A stretch of DNA of 64,000 bases from Caldimicrobium sp. (GCA_025060015.1 JANXDB010000009.1:1-64000); one strand, 5' to 3'; shown: positions 41,536-51,122, counted from the first letter of the stretch. Notes: a model not told the origin generated them from the sequence alone. A program made the numbers and translations.

Positions 41536-42492
41536 ATGATCAAAATCTTTCGATCAGAAAGGGGAGTACTTGTTCCTTCAGAGGAGATCAGAGAGAACTG
41601 CTGGATCTGTCTTACCAATCCAACTGAACTTGAAATTAACTACTTAGAAAGTAGGCTTAGAATCCTTCCCGAATTTCTCAGATACCCCTTAGATGAAGAG
41701 GAAAGGCCCAGATTAGAAAAGGAAGAAAATCAGGTTCTAATGATCATCAGGCTTCCTACTCCCACCACTGCAGGCTTATATGTCAGATATGAGACAATCC
41801 CTATCGGTATAATAGTCACCGAGGAAAACATCCTTACTATATGTTTAGTGGAACATCCCATATTTGAAGACTTTATTGCCTTTGTTAACAAAAGCAAAAC
41901 CTTTGACCTCAGTAAACCTGTAATTTTTCTTCTACATTTCTTCTACAAAGCTACCTCTCTTTACATTAAATATTTACGACAGATCGACAGGACCATCGAA
42001 GAATACGAAGAACTTATCTTTAAAGCCTTAACCAACGAAGAATTCCTAAAAATGCTCAGCCTCGAGAAGACCCTAACCTATTTTAACACTTCCCTTCAGG
42101 GGAATGATGTGGTTTTAACAAAATTACAAAGTGGAAGATACCTCCGTCTCACGGAGGAGGACCTTGAGCTCTTAGAGGATGTTCAAATAGAAAACAAACA
42201 GGCCATCGAGATGACTAAGATATTCACAAGCATCCTTGCCAATACCATGGATGCCTATGCCTCAATTATCAACAACAACGTCAATCTGATCATGAAATTT
42301 TTGGCTACCATGGCTGTAGTATTGGCCATACCAACTATAGTTTACAGCATGTACGGAATGAACATACCCCTACCCTTCCAAGAGCTAGGTCCACTCAAAG
42401 GAACACCCCATGCCTTTTACATCGTAAATGTCATCATAGTTCTAGTTTGCACGTTAATCTTGATCTTCTTCCGTAGGAAAAGATTTCTCTAA
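41536..42492 (+). CDS. corA: CorA-type Mg2+ (or Co2+/Ni2+) transporter
   Basis: 318 residues. A large N-terminal cytoplasmic alpha/beta and long-helix funnel domain is followed by two C-terminal transmembrane helices (about 252-275 and 290-312). The pore signature YGMN (in SMYGMNIPLPFQE) is intact, with an acidic residue in the loop that follows, and a basic tail (FFRRKRFL) ends the protein. CorA forms homopentameric Mg2+ channels. The start is ATG at 41536, directly after AAAGAGC, a weak ribosome binding site. It leads a run of co-directional genes to holB; uppP follows after ten bases. Confidence 0.9.
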   Translation: MIKIFRSERGVLVPSEEIRENCWICLTNPTELEINYLESRLRILPEFLRYPLDEEERPRLEKEENQVLMIIRLPTPTTAGLYVRYETIPIGIIVTEENILTICLVEHPIFEDFIAFVNKSKTFDLSKPVIFLLHFFYKATSLYIKYLRQIDRTIEEYEELIFKALTNEEFLKMLSLEKTLTYFNTSLQGNDVVLTKLQSGRYLRLTEEDLELLEDVQIENKQAIEMTKIFTSILANTMDAYASIINNNVNLIMKFLATMAVVLAIPTIVYSMYGMNIPLPFQELGPLKGTPHAFYIVNVIIVLVCTLILIFFRRKRFL

Positions 42493-42502
42493 GGGCCTAA
42501 GA

Positions 42503-43252
42503 ATGCTACTTTACCTATATCCATTTCTCATGGGAATCATCCAGGGTTTAACGGAGTTTTTACCCATCTCGAGCACAGGCCATCTGATACTTTTTGCTAA
42601 TTTCATGAATTTTCCCAGTGATCTCTCCTTTGATGCCTTCATTCACTTAGGATCATTTTTCGCTATACTAGTCTATTATTGGAAAGATCTAAAAGAACTA
42701 TGGGGTTACAAGAGCTTCATACTTATCTCTGCAATTCCTGGTGCTCTGGCGGGATTAACCTTAGAGAACATCATTGAATCTCATTTTAGATCACCGGAAA
42801 AGGTAGCCTTTATGTTGATACTGATGTCCTTGCCCATGATTTTAGGTGAAAAATACGGTGAAAAGGGGAAAAGTATTGGTAATCTCACTAAAACTAAGGC
42901 TTTGCTAATAGGATGTGCCCAAGCCTTAGCACTCCTTCCCGGAACTTCAAGAAGTGGTATAACCATCTCCGCCGGTTTACTAATAGGTTTAAAGAGAGAG
43001 GAAGCGGCCAAGTTTTCCTTCTTAGCTGGAGCCCCTCTCATCCTTGGAGCCGGGCTCTATGAGGGAATTGAACTCTTTAAAATGGAAAAGATACCCTACG
43101 ATGTGGCAATTATCGGTTTTTCTGCCTCAGCAATTTCAAGCTTTCTAGCCATTGCCTTTTTACTCTCCTTTCTAAGAAGGCATTCACTATATGGGTTTGT
43201 ATGGTATAGAATATTGCTGGCACTCATAATCCTTGGAGTATATTTGCTTTAA
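42503..43252 (+). CDS. uppP: Undecaprenyl-diphosphatase (UppP/BacA)
   Basis: 249 residues, about eight membrane segments. Family motifs are GIIQGLTEFLPISSTGHLIL (about 11-30, with the catalytic Glu and Ser) and LLPGTSRSGITISAGLLIG (about 144-162, with the catalytic Arg). The enzyme recycles undecaprenyl pyrophosphate to the lipid carrier of peptidoglycan and polysaccharide synthesis. It shares the operon with murA, another step of wall synthesis. Start ATG at 42503. Confidence 0.95.
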   Translation: MLLYLYPFLMGIIQGLTEFLPISSTGHLILFANFMNFPSDLSFDAFIHLGSFFAILVYYWKDLKELWGYKSFILISAIPGALAGLTLENIIESHFRSPEKVAFMLILMSLPMILGEKYGEKGKSIGNLTKTKALLIGCAQALALLPGTSRSGITISAGLLIGLKREEAAKFSFLAGAPLILGAGLYEGIELFKMEKIPYDVAIIGFSASAISSFLAIAFLLSFLRRHSLYGFVWYRILLALIILGVYLL

Positions 43253-43274
43253 TCTACTCGGATGAGATGGTTCC

Positions 43275-43913
43275 ATGCAGTCAAAAGATCTTACCTTAGA
43301 GGAAGACCAAATTACCATTAGAGGAAAGACCCTTAAAATAATCAGACCAGCTGTATTGGAAGAGGTTTTCAAGGGAGATCCCTTCTTAGATCTGGATAGA
43401 TTTCCCTTTTGGTTTAAGATCTGGGAATCAAGCCTCATTCTTGCTGACTACCTATCTACTATTGAGCCGCCAAAGGATATCTTAGAAATAGGTGCTGGCT
43501 TAGGAGTGGCAAGTCTCTTTGCCAGTTCCTTTGGGCACAATGTGGTGGCCTCTGATTACGAGGAACTACCACTGGAATTGCTTGAAAGATCGGCCTCAGA
43601 AAATGGTCTTAAAATCCAAAAAATGAAACTCAACTGGTTAGAACCCTCACTAAACCAAAGGTTTGACCTAATCGTTGGTGCAGAGGTTATTTACAAGAGA
43701 AGTTTTTATGATCCGCTAATCCATCTCTTCCAAAGGGGTTTAAAGGATAGTGGTGAGGTAATATTAGCTCACTCCATTGACAGGAAAAGAATCCTTGTCC
43801 CCTTTCTCCACAGGGCAGAGAGTTTTTTTCACATTATGACGAGTATCAGACGCCTTAAAGGTCCGGAGGAAACCTCTGAAATCGTTCTCAACAGACTTAT
43901 TCCAAGGGTGTGA
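43275..43913 (+). CDS. Class I SAM-dependent methyltransferase (METTL20/NNMT-like)
   Basis: 212 residues. Motif I ILEIGAGLGVASLFA (about 70-84), acidic motif II VVASDYEE, and a motif post-I region FDLIVGAEVIYKRSFYDPL place it with small protein or small-molecule methyltransferases of the ETFB-lysine/METTL21 type, which carry a similar V-I-Y segment. The substrate is not clear. It overlaps prmC by four bases (GTGA), so it belongs to the same operon; linkage to prmC hints at a protein substrate, but this is inference. Confidence 0.8.
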   Translation: MQSKDLTLEEDQITIRGKTLKIIRPAVLEEVFKGDPFLDLDRFPFWFKIWESSLILADYLSTIEPPKDILEIGAGLGVASLFASSFGHNVVASDYEELPLELLERSASENGLKIQKMKLNWLEPSLNQRFDLIVGAEVIYKRSFYDPLIHLFQRGLKDSGEVILAHSIDRKRILVPFLHRAESFFHIMTSIRRLKGPEETSEIVLNRLIPRV

Positions 43914-44749
43914 AGGTTAAGAGAGCACTTTCCTATCTCAGGCACAGGCTATCCGATATTGAGGAAGAGGATTATGCTCAAAAAGAAGCTCTGGAGATCT
44001 TAGCTCATCTCCTGGGTGTCTCTCCTCTAAATGTCTACCTTCACGCTGAAGAAGAAATCTCAGAAGAAGAGTTACAGAGAATTTTGCTTGAAAGGCTTAA
44101 GGGCAAACCTTTACCCTACATACTAAAAAAGGCCTATTTTTATGGAAGACCTTTCTTTATTGAAGAAGGTGTCCTCATACCTAGACCTGAGACAGAGCTT
44201 CTGGTGGAGGTTTTTCTAAGTTTAGGAATTGATGAAGGACTCCTTTTGGAGCTTGGTTGTGGCTCAGGAGCAGTTGCGGTGACACTTCTACTTGAAAGGC
44301 CTAAAATCAATGTCCTTGCTTTGGATATCTCACCAAAGGCGCTAAAGATCACCCAAATTAATGCCAGACACTTTCAGGTGGAAAACAGACTCTTCTTGGT
44401 GCGAGCAAACTGGCTTACATCCCTAAAAGAGGGGCCATTCTTTAGAGCCATCATCTCAAACCCACCTTATCTATCAACAAATGAATGGACAGAATTGACA
44501 CCTGAGGTAAAGAATTTTGAACCAATGACTGCCCTTGTTGCAGGACCAAAGGGGACGGAGTATCAGGAGATTCTAATTCAGGAGGGCTTAAAGTACTTGG
44601 CTTCACATGGTATAATAATCTTTGAAATGGGATATAATCAGGCCTCAAGGATAAAGGATATAGTCAGAGGATGGTCTTACAGATTTTACAGAGATCTATT
44701 AGGATTTGAGAGGGTTATTCTGCTATGGATAGAGGGAGAAAATACATAA
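43910..44749 (+). CDS. prmC: Peptide chain release factor N5-glutamine methyltransferase
   Basis: 279 residues. Methylates the GGQ glutamine of release factors RF1/RF2. Motifs: an N-terminal helical domain that binds the release factor (about 1-75), PLPYILKKAYFYGRPF and LIPRPETELLVE, the SAM loop LLELGCGSGAVAVT and the catalytic NPPYLS. The start is GTG at 43910 in a GTGA overlap. It overlaps murA by 25 bases. Confidence 0.95.
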   Translation: MKVKRALSYLRHRLSDIEEEDYAQKEALEILAHLLGVSPLNVYLHAEEEISEEELQRILLERLKGKPLPYILKKAYFYGRPFFIEEGVLIPRPETELLVEVFLSLGIDEGLLLELGCGSGAVAVTLLLERPKINVLALDISPKALKITQINARHFQVENRLFLVRANWLTSLKEGPFFRAIISNPPYLSTNEWTELTPEVKNFEPMTALVAGPKGTEYQEILIQEGLKYLASHGIIIFEMGYNQASRIKDIVRGWSYRFYRDLLGFERVILLWIEGENT

Positions 44750-46014
44750 TCAAAGGTGGCAACATACTTAAGGGAGAGCTTACCATTAAGGGGGCTAAAA
44801 ATGCCGTCCTACCAGCCCTTGCCTGCACCTTGCTTGCCAAGGGGGAATATCATTTTATCAATGTGCCTAAGGTACGAGATGTATTCTGCATGCTTAGGAT
44901 TTTGGAACATTTAGGTGCTAAATCCTCCTTTGAGGGATCCACTTTACTCGTTGATACTTCCTCGGTGTGCCGGGTTGATATTCCTTATGATCTTGCCACC
45001 CAGATACGGGCCTCCATTCTCTTTTTAGGGGCTTTAACTGCCTCCTTTGGTGAAGCAGTGGTTCCTCTTCCTGGAGGATGTGCCATCGGGAAAAGACCGG
45101 TTAACTTTCATGAGAAGGGGCTAAGGCATCTTACCGCTGAAATATCCCTAGATCACGGTAACATCATCGCTAAGGCAAGCAAATTGAAGGGTGCAGAGAT
45201 CATCCTTGACTTTCCCTCAGTTACCGCAACGGAAAATCTCCTCATGGCAGCAAGTTTGGCTGAGGGAGAGACTAAGATTAAAAATGCTGCCAAAGAACCA
45301 GAGGTTGTGTTCTTAGCAGAGATGCTTGGAAAAATGGGGGCTGATATAAGAGGTGCCGGCGAAGATACCATAGTCATAAGAGGAAGGAAGCGTCTTAAAC
45401 CAGTGAAGATGGAAGTCATACCAGATAGAATTGAAGCAGGAACTTTTCTCATACTTTCAGCACTATTCCCGGAAAATGAAGTCATTTTAAACAACTTTCC
45501 TGTCAATCTCTTAGAATATCCCATACTAAAATTTCAGGAAATGGGAGGAAGCATCAAAAAATTGGGTAAAAATACCTATCAAATCAAAGGGATCGGAAAT
45601 CTGCGACCCATTGAGATACAAACAGCCCCCTATCCAGGATTCCCCACGGATTTACAGCCCATATTTGCCATTTTGTTGACCCAATCACAGGGGATATCGC
45701 GTATCAAAGAGAACCTCTTTGAAAATCGTTTTCTCTATGCTATGGAATTGAATCGTCTTGGGGCAGAGATTATGATTGAAGAGAGGGTAGCCTTAATCAA
45801 GGGACCAACCCCACTTACTGGCTCACCGGTTAGGGCTACAGACCTAAGAGCAGGGGCTGCCTTGGTCTTGGCTGGACTACTTGCTAAGAATACCACAACT
45901 CTCTACGAAGCTGAACTGGTAGAACGGGGCTATGAAGATCTACCAGGACGCATTAGAGCCATAGGTGGAGATATAACTATTGAGGAGGAGTTAAACCACT
46001 CCTTATGCAAATAA
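44725..46014 (+). CDS. murA: UDP-N-acetylglucosamine 1-carboxyvinyltransferase
   Basis: 429 residues, standard for MurA, the first committed step of peptidoglycan synthesis (enolpyruvyl transfer from PEP). Motifs: the start GGNILKGELTIKGAKNAVLP with the conserved Lys-Asn pair, RASILFLGALTASFGEAVVP, the active-site Cys in LPGGCAIGKRPVN (so fosfomycin-sensitive in principle), and C-terminal DLRAGAALVLAGL. The start overlaps the end of prmC by 25 bases and the end overlaps holB by ten. Confidence 0.96.
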   Translation: MDRGRKYIIKGGNILKGELTIKGAKNAVLPALACTLLAKGEYHFINVPKVRDVFCMLRILEHLGAKSSFEGSTLLVDTSSVCRVDIPYDLATQIRASILFLGALTASFGEAVVPLPGGCAIGKRPVNFHEKGLRHLTAEISLDHGNIIAKASKLKGAEIILDFPSVTATENLLMAASLAEGETKIKNAAKEPEVVFLAEMLGKMGADIRGAGEDTIVIRGRKRLKPVKMEVIPDRIEAGTFLILSALFPENEVILNNFPVNLLEYPILKFQEMGGSIKKLGKNTYQIKGIGNLRPIEIQTAPYPGFPTDLQPIFAILLTQSQGISRIKENLFENRFLYAMELNRLGAEIMIEERVALIKGPTPLTGSPVRATDLRAGAALVLAGLLAKNTTTLYEAELVERGYEDLPGRIRAIGGDITIEEELNHSLCK

Positions 46015-46955
46015 TCAGAAACTTATCTGAAATCATAGGACAAGAGCCTGCAACTAAACTTCTCAAAGCCTCTTTACATAGTAGAAGGCTTGCTCACAGC
46101 TATCTATTCTCTGGTCCACCTGGGGTGGGAAAAAAAACTACTGCTCGGGCCCTTTTATATCATCTGTTCTGTCACATAAGCTCAGATAATCCATGTGGGG
46201 GCTGTCTTGCCTGTAAAAAAATCGAACGTGACATCCACCCCGACATCAAGTTCCTGCATCCTGAAAAGAAAGATATTCGTATCGACAGCATCAGAGAGGT
46301 AGAGAGGTTCTTAAGATTTCGTCCAACAGAGGGAAATTACAGAGTTGTTATTATCTCTCAGGCAGAAAGACTGAATCCCGAAGCCGGGAATGCCCTACTT
46401 AAATCCTTAGAAGAACCTCCCCTTTATAGCCTCTTTGTGCTAATCACCGAAAAGACCTACCAAATGTTACCAACTATACTATCCCGTTGTCAAATAGTGA
46501 GATTTAATCCAATCCCCACAGATCTCATCAAAGAGCATCTAAAAAGAAGGCTACTCTGCGAGGAAAGCGTGGCTGATAGTGTTGCGGAGATCTCCTCTGG
46601 TAGTCTTGGTTGGGCACTTGAGATATTAAACAGTGGTATTTTAGAGGAATTAAATAGCTTTGTTAAAGTTGGACATAGCGGGAGTGAGGATGGAAAGTTC
46701 AGAAGATTAGAAAAGATCTCCAAACAGGATAGAAATTACTTGGAACTTCTACTTTATGTACTTGTTATCTGGATCTGGAGATCCTATCTGAATGCCAAAG
46801 GTGTCTTTAATTATCCCAACTCATTTCCTGAGGAAAAATTCACAGGCGATCCCTTTATAGCTATTCAAGAGTTAGACCGTGCTAAAAGGGCCATTGAGAA
46901 CTTCATTAATACTGAACTAATTCTATACACACTAATGAAAAAACTTTTTAAATAA
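46005..46955 (+). CDS. holB: DNA polymerase III delta-prime subunit
   Basis: 316 residues. Clamp-loader AAA+ protein: GQEPATKLL at the start, Walker A FSGPPGVGKKTTARAL (about 33), zinc-binding CGGCLACKKIERD (about 66-72), and EAGNALLKSLEEPP (about 122-135), a hallmark of delta' proteins, followed by LPTILSRCQIVRF with the SRC motif. It works with DnaX and HolA to load the beta clamp. Overlaps murA by ten bases. Last gene of the corA-holB run. Confidence 0.92.
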   Translation: MQIIRNLSEIIGQEPATKLLKASLHSRRLAHSYLFSGPPGVGKKTTARALLYHLFCHISSDNPCGGCLACKKIERDIHPDIKFLHPEKKDIRIDSIREVERFLRFRPTEGNYRVVIISQAERLNPEAGNALLKSLEEPPLYSLFVLITEKTYQMLPTILSRCQIVRFNPIPTDLIKEHLKRRLLCEESVADSVAEISSGSLGWALEILNSGILEELNSFVKVGHSGSEDGKFRRLEKISKQDRNYLELLLYVLVIWIWRSYLNAKGVFNYPNSFPEEKFTGDPFIAIQELDRAKRAIENFINTELILYTLMKKLFK

Positions 46956-47011
46956 AAGCTAAATATCGCCTTATAACCCTAAAGTAATACCCAAAAATCA
47001 AAAATTTGATC

Positions 47012-47039
47012 TTGACAATTTTTGAAACTAATTTATAAA
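47012..47039 (+). promoter_or_regulatory. Promoter of the HU gene
   Basis: TTGACA (47012-47017), a 16-base spacer and TATAAA (47034-47039). The HU start codon lies 43 bases further on, behind AAGGAGGGTGCT. Confidence 0.65.
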
Positions 47040-47082
47040 GGATTCTTAAAATAAAGAAAAATCCCATATTAAGGAGGGTGCT

Positions 47083-47355
47083 ATGAATAAGGCAGATTTG
47101 GTGAAGAAAATGGCAGAAATGGCAGGCACCACCAAGGCCAATGCTGAAAAACTTTTGGATGCCTTCATGGATGCGGTCACTGAAGCTGTTTCCAAGGGAG
47201 ACAAGGTTGTCTTGGTAGGGTTTGGGACTTTTCAAGTGGTCAAAAGATCAGCAAGAAATGGCAGAAATCCAAGAACAGGCGCGCCTTTGAAGATACCTGC
47301 TAAAAAGGTTGTCAAATTCTCACCAGGAAAAAAACTTGAAGACGCTGTAAAATAA
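47083..47355 (+). CDS. HU-family DNA-binding protein
   Basis: 90 residues, standard HU length. It starts MNKADLVKKMAEMAG, has the VSKGDKVVLVGFGTF beta-hairpin base and the DNA-binding arm RSARNGRNPRTG followed by KIPAKKVVKFSPGKKL. HU bends and compacts DNA. The ATG is preceded by AAGGAGG and has its own promoter, consistent with high expression. A GC-rich hairpin lies 28 bases after the stop. Confidence 0.96.
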   Translation: MNKADLVKKMAEMAGTTKANAEKLLDAFMDAVTEAVSKGDKVVLVGFGTFQVVKRSARNGRNPRTGAPLKIPAKKVVKFSPGKKLEDAVK

Positions 47356-47383
47356 TTTCAAAAGATCCCACAAATCAATCATT

Positions 47384-47402
47384 GGGCGGGAATCTCCCGC
47401 CC
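47384..47402. terminator. Bidirectional terminator between HU and the ChaN-like gene
   Basis: GGGCGGGA (47384-47391) and TCCCGCCC (47395-47402) form a GC-rich 8-bp stem with a 3-base loop. It is followed by a short T-containing run on either strand and separates two convergent genes, lying five bases after the minus-strand stop. Confidence 0.65.
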
Positions 47403-47406
47403 TTAA

Positions 47407-50223
47407 TCATTTAAATTCAATTTTTATCTTCTCTATTCTACCTTCCCTCAAAATCTCTAGGAAAATTTCTCTTTTGTCAGTAAGGCTCAACAAAATTTTT
47501 ACATCGTTAATCTTTTTCAATGGAGATCCATCCAGTTTTAAAATTATATCTCCACTCTTAAGCCCGGCTCTCAAGGCAGATGAATTTTCAAAGACCTCTT
47601 TAATCCTTAAACCTTGAATATCCTCCTCTAGAAGAACACCCAATTGTGGTGTCCTGTTAAAAGAGAGGCTTGGAAGGGAGAACCAATAATCCCCTATGGT
47701 TGGATTTATCTCCTCGACTTCACCTAAAATTATGGTTTTAAAATGAGAAAAATTTCTTCTTTTTAGAGCATGAGGGATGCCGTGTCCGTAGAGCATGTGG
47801 CCCTTTCCCGCAAGCACGATGACCTTTTTTTCAGGATTCCTCCTTAGATAGTCCAAAATCCTCTCTGCCATAGCCTCATCTCGAACTGCCTGAGCCTGAT
47901 AAAAGTATTCAAAAGAAGCATTATGATTAAAAGGGTGTCTCTCAAAGGATTTTCGCAGATAGTGTTCATAAGAAGGATTGTGGAGATCTAACTCAGGAAG
48001 ATACTTTTTCTCATCAAGTGACAGGGAATCAAGGCCTGATCTGAAGATTTTTCTCACGATCTCCTGTGGCGTGTCTATGGCTAGAAGCTTGATTCGATGC
48101 TCCCTTGCAAATAGAAATATTTCTCGGTATAGTCTCCAATCAAATCTCCATCTGTCAAAATATTCAATTTTATCTAGAAGTTCTCTCTCAGTAATTTTCC
48201 CCTCTACAAATTCATCTAAGTAACGTTGAAAGGGGACTTGAACCATCTCCAAAGCTATTACCAGATCCTTCGTATACCTTCTTATTCCCTTGATAACCTG
48301 AAGCTGAAAGTGATGATGGCTGTATTGATCATGATTTTCTCCAATTAATATGACCTGAAAGGGTAATAGTTCTAGTATTAAATCATTAGTATCTATCAAT
48401 TCCACTGTCCTTACCCCGCTTATGATCTTCTCCTCCGTAAGATCAATTTTTATTCCATCCTGAGGTTTTCTCTCTATCTTTGAAATAACTCTACCTCCCT
48501 TGATGAATACCTCTTCTGCTGTCCTCCATTGTTCTCTCCTTTGCCAGGCCTCCTTAAATTCTCTTAAGGAGGAGGCCTTGAGAATGACTAAAGAGGCTTC
48601 CGGATCTTTGGGATGAGGTAAACTCTTGTAATAAAAGCCCTCCTTAGGAAGGGCCAGATGAAAGCCCTTAGGTGGACTATCTAAAATGATCACGTTACCT
48701 GGGGGAAGGTTTCTCACCTCAGGCAAGACATTCTCAAATTGGTATCCCCTATCACGAAGCAAATGAACAAAATCCTTATAGATTGGATAAACCTCTTGAT
48801 TACTGAGATAAATGACCCCCTTACCCTGTAAAAACGAGTTCAGATGAAAGTCTCGCTCAAGAAAAGTGACTTTTCTAAAAATCTCATAATCCCTATCTAC
48901 CAGGATAAACTGAGGTTTTTCTGATAGATATAGCTCGAAAATCTTTTCTGGTCTATCCAATAAAAGCCTCTGCTCCTTTGATTGTGTCTCTCCAAGTGTC
49001 ACAATTTTTAAACTAATGGGCCTAAAACAGCTCTCCACATTGAATTTAATTCTTAGATGATAACCCCTCTGGTCATCAAGCTTTCTTAATTCAGTGAAGG
49101 GTTTTAGCATAATCTTACAGAAGAGATCTTTGTTAAAACCAAAGGTCTGATCAATGCCAAATCTCTCTCTAAGGACACTCAAGAGGTGAGTATCTTTAAT
49201 ATCGGTAAAAAAATTTTTTCTAAGTTGAGAGAAGAGAAAATTAAAAAACTCCCTCTCTTTTTCTTGCCCAAATCTCTCATAAAAGAAAAAGAAGCTCTCA
49301 CTACCTTTGGGTGTGTTCAAAAGTAAAATACGTCTATATTCCCTTTTGTTGGGGCTAAGATTATACTCCACAAAAAGAGGTGTTAGGTCATACCATAGGG
49401 AACTCTCCTTAAGATTAAGAGCGTATTTCAAAGTATGTTTGGTTGTGTTTTTGAGGACTTCTCGTGGAAGATCTGCATCTTTCAGAGGTAGAGGCATTGA
49501 TATGATAAAAGGATAGATCTTAATCTCCTCCGATGAAAGAAAAAAAATTCTATTAAAAGGCGTCAAAAAAAGTGGTTCTGGAAATCTGGTTATGCCTTGA
49601 CGAAGACTACTCTCAAAGGCCCTCCAATCTCTTTCCTCTAACTTTGACCTTTTGGGGAGTAAAAAAATAAAGGCAAAACCATCTATTTCGATCTCCCTTC
49701 TGATAAAAGCTCCTATTAGAAGAGGAGGAGGCTCTCTAAGAGGTTTTCCTATCTTAAAAGCTAAGAGCCCATCCTCTCTGATAAAATCCTCCTCTGCAGG
49801 AACAAGTAAGGAGAGATTTTCATCGGCTGGAAATTTAATTAAAATTTCATAGTAACTCTTCTCTAAAGGATATGGAAGATAACTTTCGATGATCTGATAT
49901 CCCAAAGCTGGTTTAAGGGCAAATTCTCTCTCAAAATGTATGGTAAGCTTAGCGTTTTTCTTGTTATTGAAAAGCTTAAAGGACTTTCCCTCTTGAGATA
50001 CTATGAATTTGCTTGAAGCATTTTCATACAGAAGATCTGTTATTTTAATATCTGAAAGCGAGAATTCATAGAACCCCTCCCTTTCTAACTCAAAGATGGC
50101 CTTCCCTCTTAGAATACGGTTTTCTACATCAAAGGTTAGCTCATAGGTGCCACTGAGAGGCTTTCCCAAAAGAGGATTTACTAAAAGAAAGAGACTTAGG
50201 ATGAGAAAATAAATCAAAAACAT
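47407..50223 (-). CDS. Large exported three-part protein: degenerate M1-peptidase-like region, ChaN-like domain, PDZ domain
   Basis: 938 residues. A signal peptide (FLIYFLILSLFLLVNPLLG) is followed by an N-terminal region (about 22-560) that resembles the M1 aminopeptidase beta-sandwich and helical body (start GTYELTFDVENRILRGKAIF; LWYDLTPLFVEYNL) but has no HExxH zinc motif. From about 600 to 850 a ChaN/DUF399 domain is clear: VILIGENHDQYSHHHFQLQV, LVIALEMVQ, FDWRLYREIF, and VIVLAGKGHMLYGHGIP. ChaN-like proteins bind haem or iron at the envelope. A PDZ domain (about 855-938; ENSSALRAGLKSGDIILKLD) ends it. It stands alone, head-to-head with purQ. The substrate is unknown. Confidence 0.82.
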   Translation of the reverse strand: MFLIYFLILSLFLLVNPLLGKPLSGTYELTFDVENRILRGKAIFELEREGFYEFSLSDIKITDLLYENASSKFIVSQEGKSFKLFNNKKNAKLTIHFEREFALKPALGYQIIESYLPYPLEKSYYEILIKFPADENLSLLVPAEEDFIREDGLLAFKIGKPLREPPPLLIGAFIRREIEIDGFAFIFLLPKRSKLEERDWRAFESSLRQGITRFPEPLFLTPFNRIFFLSSEEIKIYPFIISMPLPLKDADLPREVLKNTTKHTLKYALNLKESSLWYDLTPLFVEYNLSPNKREYRRILLLNTPKGSESFFFFYERFGQEKEREFFNFLFSQLRKNFFTDIKDTHLLSVLRERFGIDQTFGFNKDLFCKIMLKPFTELRKLDDQRGYHLRIKFNVESCFRPISLKIVTLGETQSKEQRLLLDRPEKIFELYLSEKPQFILVDRDYEIFRKVTFLERDFHLNSFLQGKGVIYLSNQEVYPIYKDFVHLLRDRGYQFENVLPEVRNLPPGNVIILDSPPKGFHLALPKEGFYYKSLPHPKDPEASLVILKASSLREFKEAWQRREQWRTAEEVFIKGGRVISKIERKPQDGIKIDLTEEKIISGVRTVELIDTNDLILELLPFQVILIGENHDQYSHHHFQLQVIKGIRRYTKDLVIALEMVQVPFQRYLDEFVEGKITERELLDKIEYFDRWRFDWRLYREIFLFAREHRIKLLAIDTPQEIVRKIFRSGLDSLSLDEKKYLPELDLHNPSYEHYLRKSFERHPFNHNASFEYFYQAQAVRDEAMAERILDYLRRNPEKKVIVLAGKGHMLYGHGIPHALKRRNFSHFKTIILGEVEEINPTIGDYWFSLPSLSFNRTPQLGVLLEEDIQGLRIKEVFENSSALRAGLKSGDIILKLDGSPLKKINDVKILLSLTDKREIFLEILREGRIEKIKIEFK

Positions 50224-50226
50224 CTC

Positions 50227-50254
50227 TTGGGAAAAAAGAAAAAAGGGTTATAAT
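50227..50254 (+). promoter_or_regulatory. Possible promoter of purQ
   Basis: TTGGGA (50227-50232), a 16-base spacer and TATAAT (50249-50254); a second TATAAT lies at 50264-50269. The -35 is weak. The region is shared with the divergent ChaN-like gene. Confidence 0.4.
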
Positions 50255-50298
50255 AAATTTTAGTATAATTTGTTTTAAAAACCTTTTCAAGGTCTTTC

Positions 50299-51114
50299 AT
50301 GAACAAAAAGATCAAAGTGCTTGTACTCTGGGGCTATGGTATCAACTGTGAACAAGAAACTGCCTATGTCTTCAAAAAAGTTGGGGCTGAAGCACATATC
50401 GTTCATCACTTTCAGATATTCTCCGGTGAAATAAGTCTAAGAGATTATCACATTCTATGCTTTCCCGGAGGTTTTCTCGATGGAGATCATCTCGGTTCAG
50501 CTCAGGCATGCAGCCATCGCTTTAGATACCTTAAAATCCAAGGTAAATACCTTCTTTGGGACGAAATCCTTGCCTTCTTAGGCCAAGGAGGTCTCATCTT
50601 GGGCATATGCAACGGTTTTCAGCTGTTAGTCAAAATGGGGCTGCTTCCAGGTGGGGAATATCTTGGCAAACGAAAGGTAACACTAACCTATAATGACTCT
50701 GGAAGATTTGAAGACAGATGGGTATACTTAAAGGTGCATCCTAAAACGCCTTGTGTTTTTCTCCAGGGCCTAACAGAGCTCTATTTACCTGTGAGACACG
50801 GTGAAGGCAAATTTATCCCAGAAAATCAAAACCTAATTCAAAACATGCTGGATTATGGCCAAATTGCCCTTCAGTACATACATCCTGACACTAAAAAGCC
50901 AACCTTAGAATATCCTTACAATCCAAATGGCTCTATTGAGGCGGTGGCAGGGTTATGTGATCCCACGGGAAGAGTCTTCGGTTTAATGCCCCATCCGGAG
51001 GCCTTTAATCATTTCACTAATCATCCTAAATGGACCCGCCTGAAGGAAAGGAGAGCTGATGGACTGCTGATATTTGAGAATGCTGTGTCCTGGGTCAAAG
51101 ATAATATCCTGTAA
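50299..51114 (+). CDS. purQ: Phosphoribosylformylglycinamidine synthase subunit PurQ (glutaminase)
   Basis: 271 residues, longer than the common 225-residue PurQ but typical of the longer type. Class I glutamine amidotransferase motifs: start VLVLWGYGINCEQETAYVF, FPGGFLDGDHLGSAQA, nucleophile Cys in ILGICNGFQLLVKMGLLPG (about 100), and the His/Glu pair in LMPHPEAFNHF. It supplies ammonia to PurL for the FGAM step of purine synthesis. purL and purS are not in the window. tatC follows after eight bases. Confidence 0.93.
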   Translation: MNKKIKVLVLWGYGINCEQETAYVFKKVGAEAHIVHHFQIFSGEISLRDYHILCFPGGFLDGDHLGSAQACSHRFRYLKIQGKYLLWDEILAFLGQGGLILGICNGFQLLVKMGLLPGGEYLGKRKVTLTYNDSGRFEDRWVYLKVHPKTPCVFLQGLTELYLPVRHGEGKFIPENQNLIQNMLDYGQIALQYIHPDTKKPTLEYPYNPNGSIEAVAGLCDPTGRVFGLMPHPEAFNHFTNHPKWTRLKERRADGLLIFENAVSWVKDNIL

Positions 51115-51122
51115 GTCCTTTT

